Position numbers and translations under genes: made by a program | Part shown: positions 19,045 through 27,197 of the stretch, one piece after another | Numbering within the stretch: position 1 is the stretch's first letter | How the letters are laid out: every line of letters begins with the position of its first letter | Source of the DNA: Williamsia muralis | GTDB taxonomy: Bacteria > Actinomycetota > Actinomycetes > Mycobacteriales > Mycobacteriaceae | Reading direction: 5' to 3' | DNA length: 64,000 nucleotides | Assembly: GCF_002735905.1 (NCBI RefSeq) | Contig: NZ_PEBD01000004.1 | Coordinates: 620,001-684,000, forward strand | Notes under the pieces: model-generated | What the model was told of the DNA's origin: nothing | What the model saw: only the letters and a program-made list of their open reading frames with translations | Databases searched by the model: none

Positions 19045-19093
19045 TGACTGACAGTTGATATATGCTGCACGGGTTGTGAAGGACTAGTGGGGG

Positions 19094-20596
19094 ATGAAAC
19101 CTATGACCGAAAACGTGGCCACGGGCGCCGAGGCGCCACGCAAGGATGGCGGAAGTCCGTCGGGCAGTGTGCTGTTGATCAGCCTCCTGCTCGTGGCGAC
19201 TTTCGTGGTGATCCTGAACGAGACGATCCTCAGCGTTGCACTACCGACCCTGATGGTGGATCTGGACATCAGCGCGCCCACAGCGCAGTGGTTGACCAGT
19301 GGCTTCTTGCTGACCATGGCGATCCTGATCCCGACCACCGGGTTCATCCTGCAGCGGTTCGCGCTCAGGTCTGTCTACATCGCGGCGATGGCCGCGTTCA
19401 CCGTGGGAACCCTGGTTGCTGCGTTGGCGCCCGGTTTCGAGCTGTTGATGGTCGCCCGCGTCATCCAGGCCTCGGGCACCGCGCTCATGATCCCGCTGCT
19501 GATGACCACGATCCTGACCGTCGTACCCGAGCACTCCCGCGGGCGGGTGATGGGCTTGGTGACCATCGTCATCTCGGTGGCACCGGCGATCGGGCCCACC
19601 GTGTCCGGTTTGATCCTCCAGTCGCTGAGCTGGCGGGCGATGTTCTGGATCGTCCTGCCGATCGCCGTCGTGGTCACCATCATGGGCGGGATCTTCGTCC
19701 GCAATGTCACCGAACCGCGGGCCGCTCACCTCGACGTGATCTCTGTTCCGTTGTCCGCCCTCGGATTCGGTGGAATCGTCTACGGACTCAGCAGCATTGG
19801 TGAGTCGGCGTCCGGGCATGCACCGGTGCCACCGTGGCTGCCGCTGACCATCGGCGTGGTGTCGCTGGCACTGTTTGTCGCCCGCCAGCTCAAGCTCGTC
19901 CAGAAGGGCCGCGCGCTGCTCGATCTGCGCACCTTCGCGGTCGGCTCGTTCCGTCTGGCCGTGGGCCTGATGGGCGGATTCATGTTGACGTTGTTCGGCG
20001 CGCTGATCCTGTTGCCGCTGTACCTGCAGAACGTGCTCGACAAAGACGTCCTGACAACCGGTTTGGTGTTGCTGCCCGGTGGTCTGGTCATGGGTCTGCT
20101 CGGACCTCTGGTGGGTGGTCTCTACGACAAGTGGGGTGCCCGGCCACTGGTGCTCCCTGGCGCGATCGCGATGAGCGCGGGTACGTGGCTGCTGGCCACC
20201 CTCGACTCCGAATCGGAGCTGTACACCGTCATCATCGCGCACGTGATCCTGAGCGCGGGAATCGCTTTCGGTCTCACCCCGTTGATGACATCGGCACTGG
20301 GATCGCTTCCACCGGAGCTGTATTCGCACGGCAGCGCGACCGTGAGCACCGTTCAACAGGTCGCCGGAGCCGCGGGTACCGCCTTGTTCATCACCCTGAT
20401 GACGCGGGGAACGCAGTCGTCCTTCGACGACGGCAGCAATGCGGTCGTCGCGAACGCCGACGGTATCCACCTCGCGTTCCTCGTCGGCGGGATCATGTCG
20501 GTGGTCCTCGTCCTCGCGGCGACGATGGTCCGATCAGCGAAACGACCGGCGACAGCCGAGGCCGACGTCAAGCCGGAGCATGCTGCCGCCGAGTAG
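19094..20596 (+). CDS. MFS efflux transporter, DHA2 (14-TM) family
   Basis: A 500-residue drug:H+ antiporter-2 type transporter with about 14 hydrophobic helices. The first helix carries NETILSVALPTLMVDL and the motif-C-like GPTVSGLIL stretch lies near residue 180, both usual for EmrB/QacA-type pumps. It should export hydrophobic drugs or metabolites across the inner membrane. ATG at 19103 (MTENVATG) is an alternative start. Divergent from its probable TetR regulator, and ended by a strong hairpin. Confidence 0.92.
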   Translation: MKPMTENVATGAEAPRKDGGSPSGSVLLISLLLVATFVVILNETILSVALPTLMVDLDISAPTAQWLTSGFLLTMAILIPTTGFILQRFALRSVYIAAMAAFTVGTLVAALAPGFELLMVARVIQASGTALMIPLLMTTILTVVPEHSRGRVMGLVTIVISVAPAIGPTVSGLILQSLSWRAMFWIVLPIAVVVTIMGGIFVRNVTEPRAAHLDVISVPLSALGFGGIVYGLSSIGESASGHAPVPPWLPLTIGVVSLALFVARQLKLVQKGRALLDLRTFAVGSFRLAVGLMGGFMLTLFGALILLPLYLQNVLDKDVLTTGLVLLPGGLVMGLLGPLVGGLYDKWGARPLVLPGAIAMSAGTWLLATLDSESELYTVIIAHVILSAGIAFGLTPLMTSALGSLPPELYSHGSATVSTVQQVAGAAGTALFITLMTRGTQSSFDDGSNAVVANADGIHLAFLVGGIMSVVLVLAATMVRSAKRPATAEADVKPEHAAAE

Positions 20597-20613
20597 ATCG
20601 GCCGGCATCACCC

Positions 20614-20686
20614 GCAAAGAACCTCCGACATCTGTCTCATCCTCCGGTTGCAACCGGAGGATGAAGCAGGAGTCGGAGGTTTTTGC
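20614..20686. terminator. Nested bidirectional terminator
   Basis: An inner perfect 26-bp palindrome (20638-20663) sits inside a second pair of arms, GCAAAGAACCTCCGAC (20614-20629) and GTCGGAGGTTTTTGC (20672-20686). The outer arm ends in a T run on the plus strand. It lies between the convergent MFS and hydrolase genes and can serve both. Confidence 0.8.
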
Positions 20687-20716
20687 GTCAAAGGTTCTTC
20701 TGCGTCAGGCACTGCC

Positions 20717-21910
20717 TCACGGCGAGCTGACTGCGCCCGCGACGTCCATGTTCCGCGTGATCGTCACCGATGTGTCCGCACGCTCGTCCATCCGGTCGAG
20801 GAACGGTGCCACCTTGGTGTCGATGGCAGCGTTGTAGATCCCCGGCTGCTGCTTGGGATTCGCGTGTCCGGTCCCGGCCATCCGCACCACGAGTAGTCGG
20901 GCGTCGGTGCCGGCGATGTCGTCGAGCAGCACCTGCTGGCTGTAGTCGACGTCGACCACCGGGTCGTCTGCGCCGAATGCCGGACGCATGAAGATGATCG
21001 CCGGGGGAGTGCGGTCACCCGACTCGGTGGTGAGGGTCTGCAGATCATTCTGTGCACCCGAGGCGACAATTGCCTTGAATTGGGATTCGATCAACCCGTT
21101 GCTGGCCGTATCGTCGGACAACAATTTCTTGCGGAGCACTTCTTTCACCACGCCGGTGAGCTCTCCGACATCCACCAGCGGATGTCCACTGGACGGGCGG
21201 AAGAGGTATCGATCTCTGCGCGCGGCGGTCTCCACCAGCAGGCGCAGAGCTCGGCTCTCGCGGGCACCCGGAACCCACCCCATCCAGCGCAGCATGTCTT
21301 CGCCTGCGTCGCGGCTCTCCGCACGCACGGCGTGGAGATCGATCGGTGTGCAGTCGAGTATCACGGCCCGGACGTCGAGGTCCCCGTCCTCGTACAGGTG
21401 CTCGGCGACTTCCAGCGCGATGATGCCGCCCATGCTGTGGCCCGCGACGACGACCCTGCTGACACCGGCCCGACGGGCGTGCTGAGTGACCAGCCGGCTG
21501 ATGACGGCCGTGTCCAGACCGGCGTTGTCGTACTGCACCGCCCACACCTGGCCGATGCCCGTGAATGCCGGCAGCGACCGCGTCGTATCGCTGGCGTCGA
21601 CATTTCCCAGTCCGACCAGGTCGACCACTGCGGTACCGCCGTCGAGCGGGTTCTGAGCGTCGTAGATGTGATGGAGACGAGGATGGGTCATCGCCAGACG
21701 TTGGCGCTCGGGCTGCACATCCAGCGCGTAGTAATGGGCACACAGGATCGACAGCGCGATGAGCAAGAGCCCCGCACGCAAAGCTCCGCGCCGCAGACGG
21801 CCGAACCGTCGCCAATTGCTGCCGAGCCGGGTCGATCGAAGGCGAGCCACGCGTCGAGCATCGCTCCAGTCGGTGACTGGATTAATGGAATGACGCTCGA
21901 CATTAATCAT
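20717..21910 (-). CDS. Membrane-anchored alpha/beta hydrolase (thioesterase/lipase-like)
   Basis: A 397-residue protein with an N-terminal hydrophobic anchor (AGLLLIALSILCAHYYALDV, about residues 46-65) after a basic segment, then an alpha/beta-hydrolase domain. The nucleophile elbow is VVVAGHSMGGIIALEV, an acid candidate is in the ILDCTPIDL or ARLLVVRM region, and His is in GTGHANP. The open frame continues 83 codons upstream of ATG 21910, but that part is low-complexity Gly/Pro/Arg-rich and then AT-rich, unlike protein. Function unknown; possibly an envelope lipase or esterase. Confidence 0.75.
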   Translation of the reverse strand: MINVERHSINPVTDWSDARRVARLRSTRLGSNWRRFGRLRRGALRAGLLLIALSILCAHYYALDVQPERQRLAMTHPRLHHIYDAQNPLDGGTAVVDLVGLGNVDASDTTRSLPAFTGIGQVWAVQYDNAGLDTAVISRLVTQHARRAGVSRVVVAGHSMGGIIALEVAEHLYEDGDLDVRAVILDCTPIDLHAVRAESRDAGEDMLRWMGWVPGARESRALRLLVETAARRDRYLFRPSSGHPLVDVGELTGVVKEVLRKKLLSDDTASNGLIESQFKAIVASGAQNDLQTLTTESGDRTPPAIIFMRPAFGADDPVVDVDYSQQVLLDDIAGTDARLLVVRMAGTGHANPKQQPGIYNAAIDTKVAPFLDRMDERADTSVTITRNMDVAGAVSSP

Positions 21911-22407
21911 TTGCAACCAGTCTACGTGGCCACAGCCGGCGTCCGGCCCGAGCGACGAGCCGTCGGTGCGGCCGCAGCCTCCGTCGGGGCCCGCGGTTGT
22001 GGATGTCAACGGGCCGCGGACGCGCGGGCGGCAGGGCCCGTCGGAACCGGGGCGCGGGCGCCGACGAGCCTCGGGATTAGAAAAAGCAAAAAAGCAATTC
22101 GGTGCGTCAATTCGGGATGAACTGAATCCACATAATCGCAAAGAATACTTCGCATTCATTCGAAGTCATAAAGAATATGTGAGACGCCGGTCCGGTTGCT
22201 GCCGCTCGCGGTAAAGCTCTCGTGGATGCAATATGAACAACTCCTGAATAGGCCCGTGTGGGCGTTATCTACGTTGAAGCCCGGGTAGTTCATCAATAAC
22301 GTGGGTCGCGGCGAGAACGAAGCAAGGCCTTGGTTGAACCGGCACTTCCGTCACGAGTCACCGCAGAGTGCAACCGCCAACAATCGGTGTGAGAGAGGGT
22401 TTTTCGC
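21911..22407. other. Divergent intergenic region with AT-rich island, upstream of the lanthipeptide operon
   Basis: About 500 bp between the hydrolase gene and the first biosynthetic gene. The stretch 22080-22190 is markedly AT-rich against the GC-rich surroundings (runs of A, repeated aaagaat and cattcattcgaa words). No gene is supported. The operon promoter must lie here or just downstream; I could not place a convincing -35/-10 pair. Confidence 0.55.
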
Positions 22408-23148
22408 ATGTCTGGAGAAGATCTCTATCCCGCCCGGATCGCGCAGATCTACGATCTGCTGTACCCGGACTTTTTCAACGACACCGCAACATTCTGTGAG
22501 TTCGTCAGGTCGCGAGCCAAGGGCACCCGCGTTCTCGAATTCGGAGTGGGCACGGGCCGGATCGCAATGCCGTTGGCAGAAAAGGGCTTTGAGGTGACCG
22601 GCATCGATGTCTCCAGTGAAATGCTGGCGAAGTTGAAGGAGAAAGACGTCGATGGGCGGGTCAAGGTGGTGGAGCAAGACTTCATCACCGAGAGGGTCGA
22701 AGGAACATTCGATGCCGTCCTGCTCATGATCAACACCCTGTTCGTCGCGAAGACCCTGGACGAGCAGATCGCCGTATTCGGCAATGCCGCAAACAATCTC
22801 ACCGACGACGGGTTCTTCCTGGTGGAGACCTTCAATCCCAACCACTACCATGGTCTTCGGCAACCGGACGTGCAGATGCGCCAGCTCGACGCCTCCACCA
22901 CCCAGCTGGAGCAGTACGTGGCCGAGCCGAGCCGGCAGTTGCTGATCGCCCAGAACCTCGTCTTCCGAGATGGCGAACAGTTCAATTACACACACGTCCT
23001 CAGATACCTGTTCCCCTACGAGATGGACGCCGTCGCCCGCAACGCGGGTCTGACGTTGGCCGAGCGCTGGGCCGACTGGGGCAGTACACCTTTCGGCCCC
23101 GACAGCCCACGCTGCCTGTCGCTGTACCGCAAAGACGTGCCGTCATGA
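22408..23148 (+). CDS. Class I SAM methyltransferase, lanthipeptide tailoring candidate
   Basis: A 246-residue SAM-dependent methyltransferase with motif I VLEFGVGTG (residues 42-50), the acidic motif II end TGIDVSSEM, and VDGRVKVVEQDFI. It opens the lanthipeptide operon and its stop overlaps the kinase start (ATGA). Class V clusters usually carry a methyltransferase that N,N-dimethylates the peptide N-terminus, so that is the leading hypothesis; O-methylation cannot be excluded. ATG follows GAGAGAGGG. Confidence 0.85.
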   Translation: MSGEDLYPARIAQIYDLLYPDFFNDTATFCEFVRSRAKGTRVLEFGVGTGRIAMPLAEKGFEVTGIDVSSEMLAKLKEKDVDGRVKVVEQDFITERVEGTFDAVLLMINTLFVAKTLDEQIAVFGNAANNLTDDGFFLVETFNPNHYHGLRQPDVQMRQLDASTTQLEQYVAEPSRQLLIAQNLVFRDGEQFNYTHVLRYLFPYEMDAVARNAGLTLAERWADWGSTPFGPDSPRCLSLYRKDVPS

Positions 23149-24239
23149 CAAAACCCGTGTTCCGGCGGCAAGAGAAGCAACTCCTCTCATCGATCGCGCA
23201 CGTGATCCCGCAGTTGGGCCGAGATGTCGATGAGATCACTGAGGTCAAACCCCTGCTCGGCCGCAACATCAGCGGCCAGATCACCTTCGAGGGCTCGCAC
23301 ACCGTGTTCATCAAACGCATGACCGGACTGGGCGCGGCGGACCGGTACATCCGAAGTGTGTCGTTCCACGATGCGATCGACGTGTCCGATGCGCCCGCAC
23401 ACACGGCGACGCCCGCGCTTCTCGCTCGCGACAACGACAGTCACACGGTGGTGTACGAGTTCATCGACAACGGGGTCAGTGCGGGTCAACTGCTCCGAGA
23501 CGACGACATCGACTCCGCAACCCTCGAGCGCGTCGGCCGATGCGTCGCGGGACTGCATTGTCTGCCGGTGCGCGATGCCTCGGTGACCGACCACAGCACA
23601 CCGTTCTTCCCACCACACGGACCGAACGCCATCTCCACCCAGATGTACTACGGGTCCACCATGGGCCAGCTCGACATGTGGCGAATAATCCAGTCCGATT
23701 CAGGTCTACGGGCAGCGCTCGACCAGCTCGCGACCACACCGACGCCGAAGGTGCCCATCCACGGAGATCTGCGCGGAGACCAGATACTGCTGGCCGGCGA
23801 GACCAACTGGATCCTCGACTGGGAGGATTTTCGGCTCCAGGACGGTGCCCGCGACGTCGGCGCTCTGATGGGGGAGGTGTTCTACCATCGGATGCGAAAG
23901 AGCTTGGCCTCGTTTGCAGGTGGTGACGAAGAATCGGTCACCGACACCGAGATCATCGAGCGGGGTACGGCTGCACTGGCCGAGGCGACGCCGGGTGCCC
24001 GTGCGGTATGGGACGCGTACCGCGCGGTCCGGGCCGACGCGGCCGCCCCGGAGTTCGTTGCTCGAAGTGTTCAGTACTTCGGCTGGCAACTGTTCGATCG
24101 GGCGCTTGCGGCCGGAACGTACTTCGGTCGGTTGTCTGCACTCGATCGGGCGCTGGCAGGCATCGGCCGCGAGGCCATTCTCGGCGGCGGCGACTACGCC
24201 GAGGCCCTCGGCATGACCGAGGGGAGGGTCGCGGCGTGA
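23145..24239 (+). CDS. APH-fold kinase, LanK-type component of class V lanthionine synthetase
   Basis: A 364-residue aminoglycoside-phosphotransferase-fold protein. The catalytic loop is HGDLRGDQ (His206-Gln213; Asp208 is the likely base) and the metal-binding Asp225 is in WILDWEDFR. In class V lanthipeptides and in thioamitides (TvaC type) such kinases phosphorylate Ser/Thr of the precursor before elimination to Dha/Dhb. An APH gene directly preceding a HopA1 gene and Cys-ending precursor genes is the defining arrangement. It overlaps both neighbours by 4 bp. A true antibiotic-resistance kinase is much less likely in this context. Confidence 0.85.
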   Translation: MTKPVFRRQEKQLLSSIAHVIPQLGRDVDEITEVKPLLGRNISGQITFEGSHTVFIKRMTGLGAADRYIRSVSFHDAIDVSDAPAHTATPALLARDNDSHTVVYEFIDNGVSAGQLLRDDDIDSATLERVGRCVAGLHCLPVRDASVTDHSTPFFPPHGPNAISTQMYYGSTMGQLDMWRIIQSDSGLRAALDQLATTPTPKVPIHGDLRGDQILLAGETNWILDWEDFRLQDGARDVGALMGEVFYHRMRKSLASFAGGDEESVTDTEIIERGTAALAEATPGARAVWDAYRAVRADAAAPEFVARSVQYFGWQLFDRALAAGTYFGRLSALDRALAGIGREAILGGGDYAEALGMTEGRVAA

Positions 24240-25231
24240 CCACAGTGCAACGACATGAGCAACCTGCCGCCGACACCTCACACGTCGAACTCGATCAGGC
24301 GGTCCGGTGGTTGATCGCGCGGACAAGCGCGTTGACCGTTGCTGATTCCGGCTCTTGCGAGGTTACTTTCGACGGAACCGAACTCAGTGCCGAGTCCCCG
24401 GCCGAGCTGCAGCGCGATCTCGGCGGGCACCTCTACCGCAACCTGCATGCCGGCATGTCCGCAGGCGCCGGTGACAGCGAGTTCATCCCGGCGCTTCTCG
24501 AAGATCCCGAACTCGAGTTGCGGTTGTACGAGGCAACGCCGGTCAAACATCGTGCTTCCACGATGACCCTCGTCGAACGTGCTCCCGGCGACTCCGGAGT
24601 TGTGTTGTCGATCAACGGTGTTCGGGTGTTCTTCGAATCGAACACCATCCTTTCAGAGGGCGAGCACACCGTTGTGGCCGCGGTGCCCTCGGTGGAGAGT
24701 CGACTGTCGTTGGGGTTCATGTTCTACACCTCCACAGCGGGTGCCGGGCACACGTCCCGTCTGCTCCGCCTGTACCGCCACCTCGGGGACGCCGAAGAAG
24801 CCGTCGAGGTGTGGGGATCGTTCACCAGATGGATCGAGGAGCGACGCCTGCCGTTGCGTGTCAAGATCGTGTCGCGGCGCTCGGGGTTCCCGCGCAACGA
24901 CGGCATGGTGGTGTACCTGCCGTCCGAGAGCTGGCACGCGGTCGACGAGATCGCGGACCATCTCCGCAGCGACCGGCCGCACGCCCCGGGCTCACTGTTC
25001 TGCCGTCAGGTGACCAACGGCGTATCCATGGCGTGGGAGCCTGCCGACATCTCGACCCCACGCGGTGGGACGAGCTTCGGAGAACACCGCAGCAACACCA
25101 TTGCCAAAGCGATCGTGGCCGAGGGTCTGACCGCCGCACCTGATCTCGCCAAAGCTGTTCGACGGCAGCTCATCACGGCCAACATCGACCCTGCCGCGGT
25201 GTACCGAAATCTCGACTCTCCGGCGCATTAG
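24236..25231 (+). CDS. HopA1-effector-domain protein, LanY-type component
   Basis: A 331-residue protein resembling the HopA1 family in its C-terminal two thirds: a face with FMFYTSTAGAGHTSRLLRLYRHL, then FPRNDGMVVYLP, and the characteristic GTSFGEHR at residues 278-285. HopA1-domain proteins (LxmY-like, TvaD-like) act with the APH kinase as phospho-Ser/Thr lyase or cyclase in class V lanthipeptide and thioamitide biosynthesis. It starts at GTG overlapping the kinase stop. Which step it catalyses is inferred from the family, not visible in the sequence. Confidence 0.82.
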   Translation: MTTVQRHEQPAADTSHVELDQAVRWLIARTSALTVADSGSCEVTFDGTELSAESPAELQRDLGGHLYRNLHAGMSAGAGDSEFIPALLEDPELELRLYEATPVKHRASTMTLVERAPGDSGVVLSINGVRVFFESNTILSEGEHTVVAAVPSVESRLSLGFMFYTSTAGAGHTSRLLRLYRHLGDAEEAVEVWGSFTRWIEERRLPLRVKIVSRRSGFPRNDGMVVYLPSESWHAVDEIADHLRSDRPHAPGSLFCRQVTNGVSMAWEPADISTPRGGTSFGEHRSNTIAKAIVAEGLTAAPDLAKAVRRQLITANIDPAAVYRNLDSPAH

Positions 25232-25283
25232 ACGTGGCGCACTGGAAGAGTCGGCGACCCAGAGACTTGGCCGCACGGCCAGG

Positions 25284-25303
25284 CGAGGGGCATCTGCCCC
25301 TCG
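25284..25303. promoter_or_regulatory. RNA hairpin upstream of the first precursor gene
   Basis: CGAGGGGC and GCCCCTCG form a perfect 8-bp stem with loop ATCT, 40 bp upstream of the first precursor start. There is no following T run, so it looks like an RNA-processing or stabilising element and not a classical terminator. It may help set the high precursor-to-enzyme ratio expected in RiPP operons. Confidence 0.55.
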
Positions 25304-25342
25304 ACATCAGGAAATGACCGAACGAACGAAAGGAAGGACATC

Positions 25343-25546
25343 ATGTCAGAGGCAGTTACGAAGTCCCTGGTGGCTGGATACCGCAGCTACGCGGCAGCAC
25401 CGGAATTGACCGAGATGAGTGAAGCAGCTCCGTCCGCGACGCCCGGCATTCTGAGCTTCATCGGCACCTCGTCGACCGCGTGTGGAACCGCGGTGAGCGT
25501 CATCAGCTCCGGCGGAGTCGGGGCAACCATCACCTGGGGTTGCTGA
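25343..25546 (+). CDS. Class V lanthipeptide precursor peptide 1
   Basis: A 67-residue peptide with strong Shine-Dalgarno AAGGAAGG. The acidic leader contains SLVAGYRSYAAAPEL (residues 8-22), a motif shared with the second precursor. The C-terminal half is rich in Ser, Thr, Gly and Val and has exactly two Cys: Cys47 and the C-terminal Cys67. The Ser/Thr stretch TSST (42-45) just before Cys47 and Thr64 (TWGC) before Cys67 are candidate ring partners. A C-terminal Cys is needed for decarboxylation to an aminovinyl-cysteine ring by the LanD-type enzyme encoded downstream. The cleavage site is uncertain, probably within AAPSATPGI. Confidence 0.85.
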   Translation: MSEAVTKSLVAGYRSYAAAPELTEMSEAAPSATPGILSFIGTSSTACGTAVSVISSGGVGATITWGC

Positions 25547-25625
25547 CCGCTCCACCACGCTCGACACGCCTGACCCTCTCGATCCGAGAATCAAAGATCA
25601 GACCATCCACTCTCGAAGGAGCATC

Positions 25626-25832
25626 ATGACCAATTCCCAGTCACTCATCTCCGGATACGCCAACTACGTCCGCAGCGAAGAGCTCGCTCACGTCAACGCG
25701 GAATCAGCACCCGGCATCAGCCCGGTCTCGGCGTTCGTGTCGGCCTCCAGCCCCGAATGCGCTGCCTTCTCGGTCGGTGCCAGCGCCGGTGTTGTCACCA
25801 GCACCAGCATCACCGTCGGCGCAGGTTGCTGA
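25626..25832 (+). CDS. Class V lanthipeptide precursor peptide 2
   Basis: A 68-residue peptide preceded by AAGGAG. The leader shares SLISGYANYVRSEEL (residues 6-20) with precursor 1, while the core differs. Cysteines are Cys45 (in SASSPEC) and the terminal Cys68 (in TVGAGC). The common layout E-x-A-P...P...F-(I/V)-x-x-S-S-x-x-C in both peptides supports homologous processing by one enzyme set. The terminal ring would be larger than in precursor 1 if Thr63 is the partner. The two products could act singly or as a pair. Confidence 0.85.
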   Translation: MTNSQSLISGYANYVRSEELAHVNAESAPGISPVSAFVSASSPECAAFSVGASAGVVTSTSITVGAGC

Positions 25833-25850
25833 GGTAGCACTCCAGGCCTG

Positions 25851-25880
25851 CCACGGAGACGCGCGTCGCCGTCTCCGTGG
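25851..25880. terminator. Strong hairpin after the second precursor gene (attenuator)
   Basis: CCACGGAGACG (25851-25861) and CGTCTCCGTGG (25870-25880) form a perfect 11-bp stem with an 8-base loop, directly after the precursor stop. There is no T run, so read-through to the processing genes is expected. Such hairpins after RiPP precursor genes commonly stabilise the precursor mRNA or reduce downstream transcription. Confidence 0.6.
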
Positions 25881-25970
25881 TGGCGCCGGGTGATCGGGTT
25901 GCGCCGAACACAGTCCAGTCGAGCACACGAAGGGACGGCAGAAGCGTTGAACAGCAGTGGAGTCCAGACC

Positions 25971-27197
25971 ATGCCGAGACATGATGTGTTCACGATGACC
26001 AGCAGGAGTCGAGGTCGGTGTCACATCACTGTCAGCCGAGTGCAGTCCGCGCGCACGATGGGACTGAGTGTGGTGATCCCGGTAGGGACCGCCTATGAGC
26101 GGCCCGGAGAGGCCGGCTTCGCCCATCTGAGTGAGCATCTGATGCATCAGTACGCTCGGGATCAATGGGGAGAGACAGCCGAAGACCAGATAGTCCGTGT
26201 CGGCGGCATCTCCAACGCACAAACCTACCCGATTCACACCGAATACAGCTTTGCCATCCCGGCGCCGGTCGAAGCCGAGATCCCGGACTGGATCGACCGG
26301 GCGATCGCACGGGTTGCACCACCGCGCATCACATCGGTCGACATCGAATGCGAGGGCCGAATCATCCGGCAGGAGGTGGCACGCCGGATGTCGACCTCGC
26401 CGACAGCGGGGTTTCCCTGGATCGACGCACTGGGAGCGTTGTCGACCGACTTCCGGCTGCGCCACAACGGGTTCTCGGATCTTGCCGACATCGAAGCGGC
26501 CACGCCGGAGGCAATCGAGAACTTCCTGAATCGCACGTACCGGTCAGCGCCGGTGGCCGTGGGTGTTGCCGGGCCGTGGAGTCCCGATCTGGTGCTGGAT
26601 CTCCTTGATTGCGAAGAGGGTGAACCGACAACAGCCGTAACGGACGCCTACACCGCGGCTTTCGGCGACTTGATCGATGGTCCGCACCATCGGCAGAGTT
26701 CTGTCGCCACCCAGATTCCCATGTTCTCGTCGGTTCGATACGTAGCCGACGCACACGGGGCCACCCCGGAATCGACACAAGCGCATTCCATGATCGCGGT
26801 CGAATGGGCCAACGCGGTTTCGCCCGGAACGCACTGGCAAGTCGGACTGTTCGGTGCCACGATGGGGCCAGACCATTGCGTTCTCATCGGAAGTCGATCT
26901 CACGGCGCGGACATCGCGGTGCCACAGTGGGCCGATGTGCCCTCGGACCGCCGCTCCGAGCTGTTTGTGCACGCACAGCAGCGCGCGCTGGACAACATCG
27001 ACAAGGAACTGTCGAGCACGGCGACCCACGCCGCGATGCTGGCTCGAGACAGCGCATTCGGCGTACAGACGTGGGCACGCCGCTGCGCTGTCGCACAGAC
27101 AACACCTGAAGATATCGATCAGTACCTCCGGCGTGCTCACGCGGCTCCCGCCGGGACATTGAGTTCGACAGCACCGGCAGGGATGGGGCGATCATGA
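25971..27197 (+). CDS. M16-family zinc peptidase (catalytic subunit), leader peptidase candidate
   Basis: A 408-residue M16B peptidase. The inverted zinc motif H-x-x-E-H is present as HLSEH (His52, Glu55, His56), with a plausible third ligand Glu around residues 126-135 (ECEGRIIRQE). With the partner encoded next it would form the usual M16 heterodimer, and class V clusters carry such pairs for leader removal. Start: ATG 25971 with GGAG upstream; an in-frame TTG at 25947 with GGGACGG upstream is also possible. It overlaps the next gene by 4 bp. Confidence 0.85.
   Translation: MPRHDVFTMTSRSRGRCHITVSRVQSARTMGLSVVIPVGTAYERPGEAGFAHLSEHLMHQYARDQWGETAEDQIVRVGGISNAQTYPIHTEYSFAIPAPVEAEIPDWIDRAIARVAPPRITSVDIECEGRIIRQEVARRMSTSPTAGFPWIDALGALSTDFRLRHNGFSDLADIEAATPEAIENFLNRTYRSAPVAVGVAGPWSPDLVLDLLDCEEGEPTTAVTDAYTAAFGDLIDGPHHRQSSVATQIPMFSSVRYVADAHGATPESTQAHSMIAVEWANAVSPGTHWQVGLFGATMGPDHCVLIGSRSHGADIAVPQWADVPSDRRSELFVHAQQRALDNIDKELSSTATHAAMLARDSAFGVQTWARRCAVAQTTPEDIDQYLRRAHAAPAGTLSSTAPAGMGRS

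Noticed and set aside
20717-21910. Hydrolase as a member of the lanthipeptide cluster
   Set aside because: It is on the opposite strand, separated by about 500 bp, and such hydrolases are not part of class V clusters.
21911-22159. N-terminal extension of the hydrolase at 20717
   Set aside because: The extension is low complexity and crosses the AT-rich island; the anchor helix and domain start downstream of ATG 21910.
23145-24239. Aminoglycoside resistance kinase
   Set aside because: Fold is APH, but the adjoining HopA1 gene, precursor peptides and LanD-type gene make a RiPP kinase far more likely.
25284-25303. Classical rho-independent terminator before the precursor gene
   Set aside because: Stem is good but no T run follows and the operon continues, so it is listed as an RNA hairpin only.
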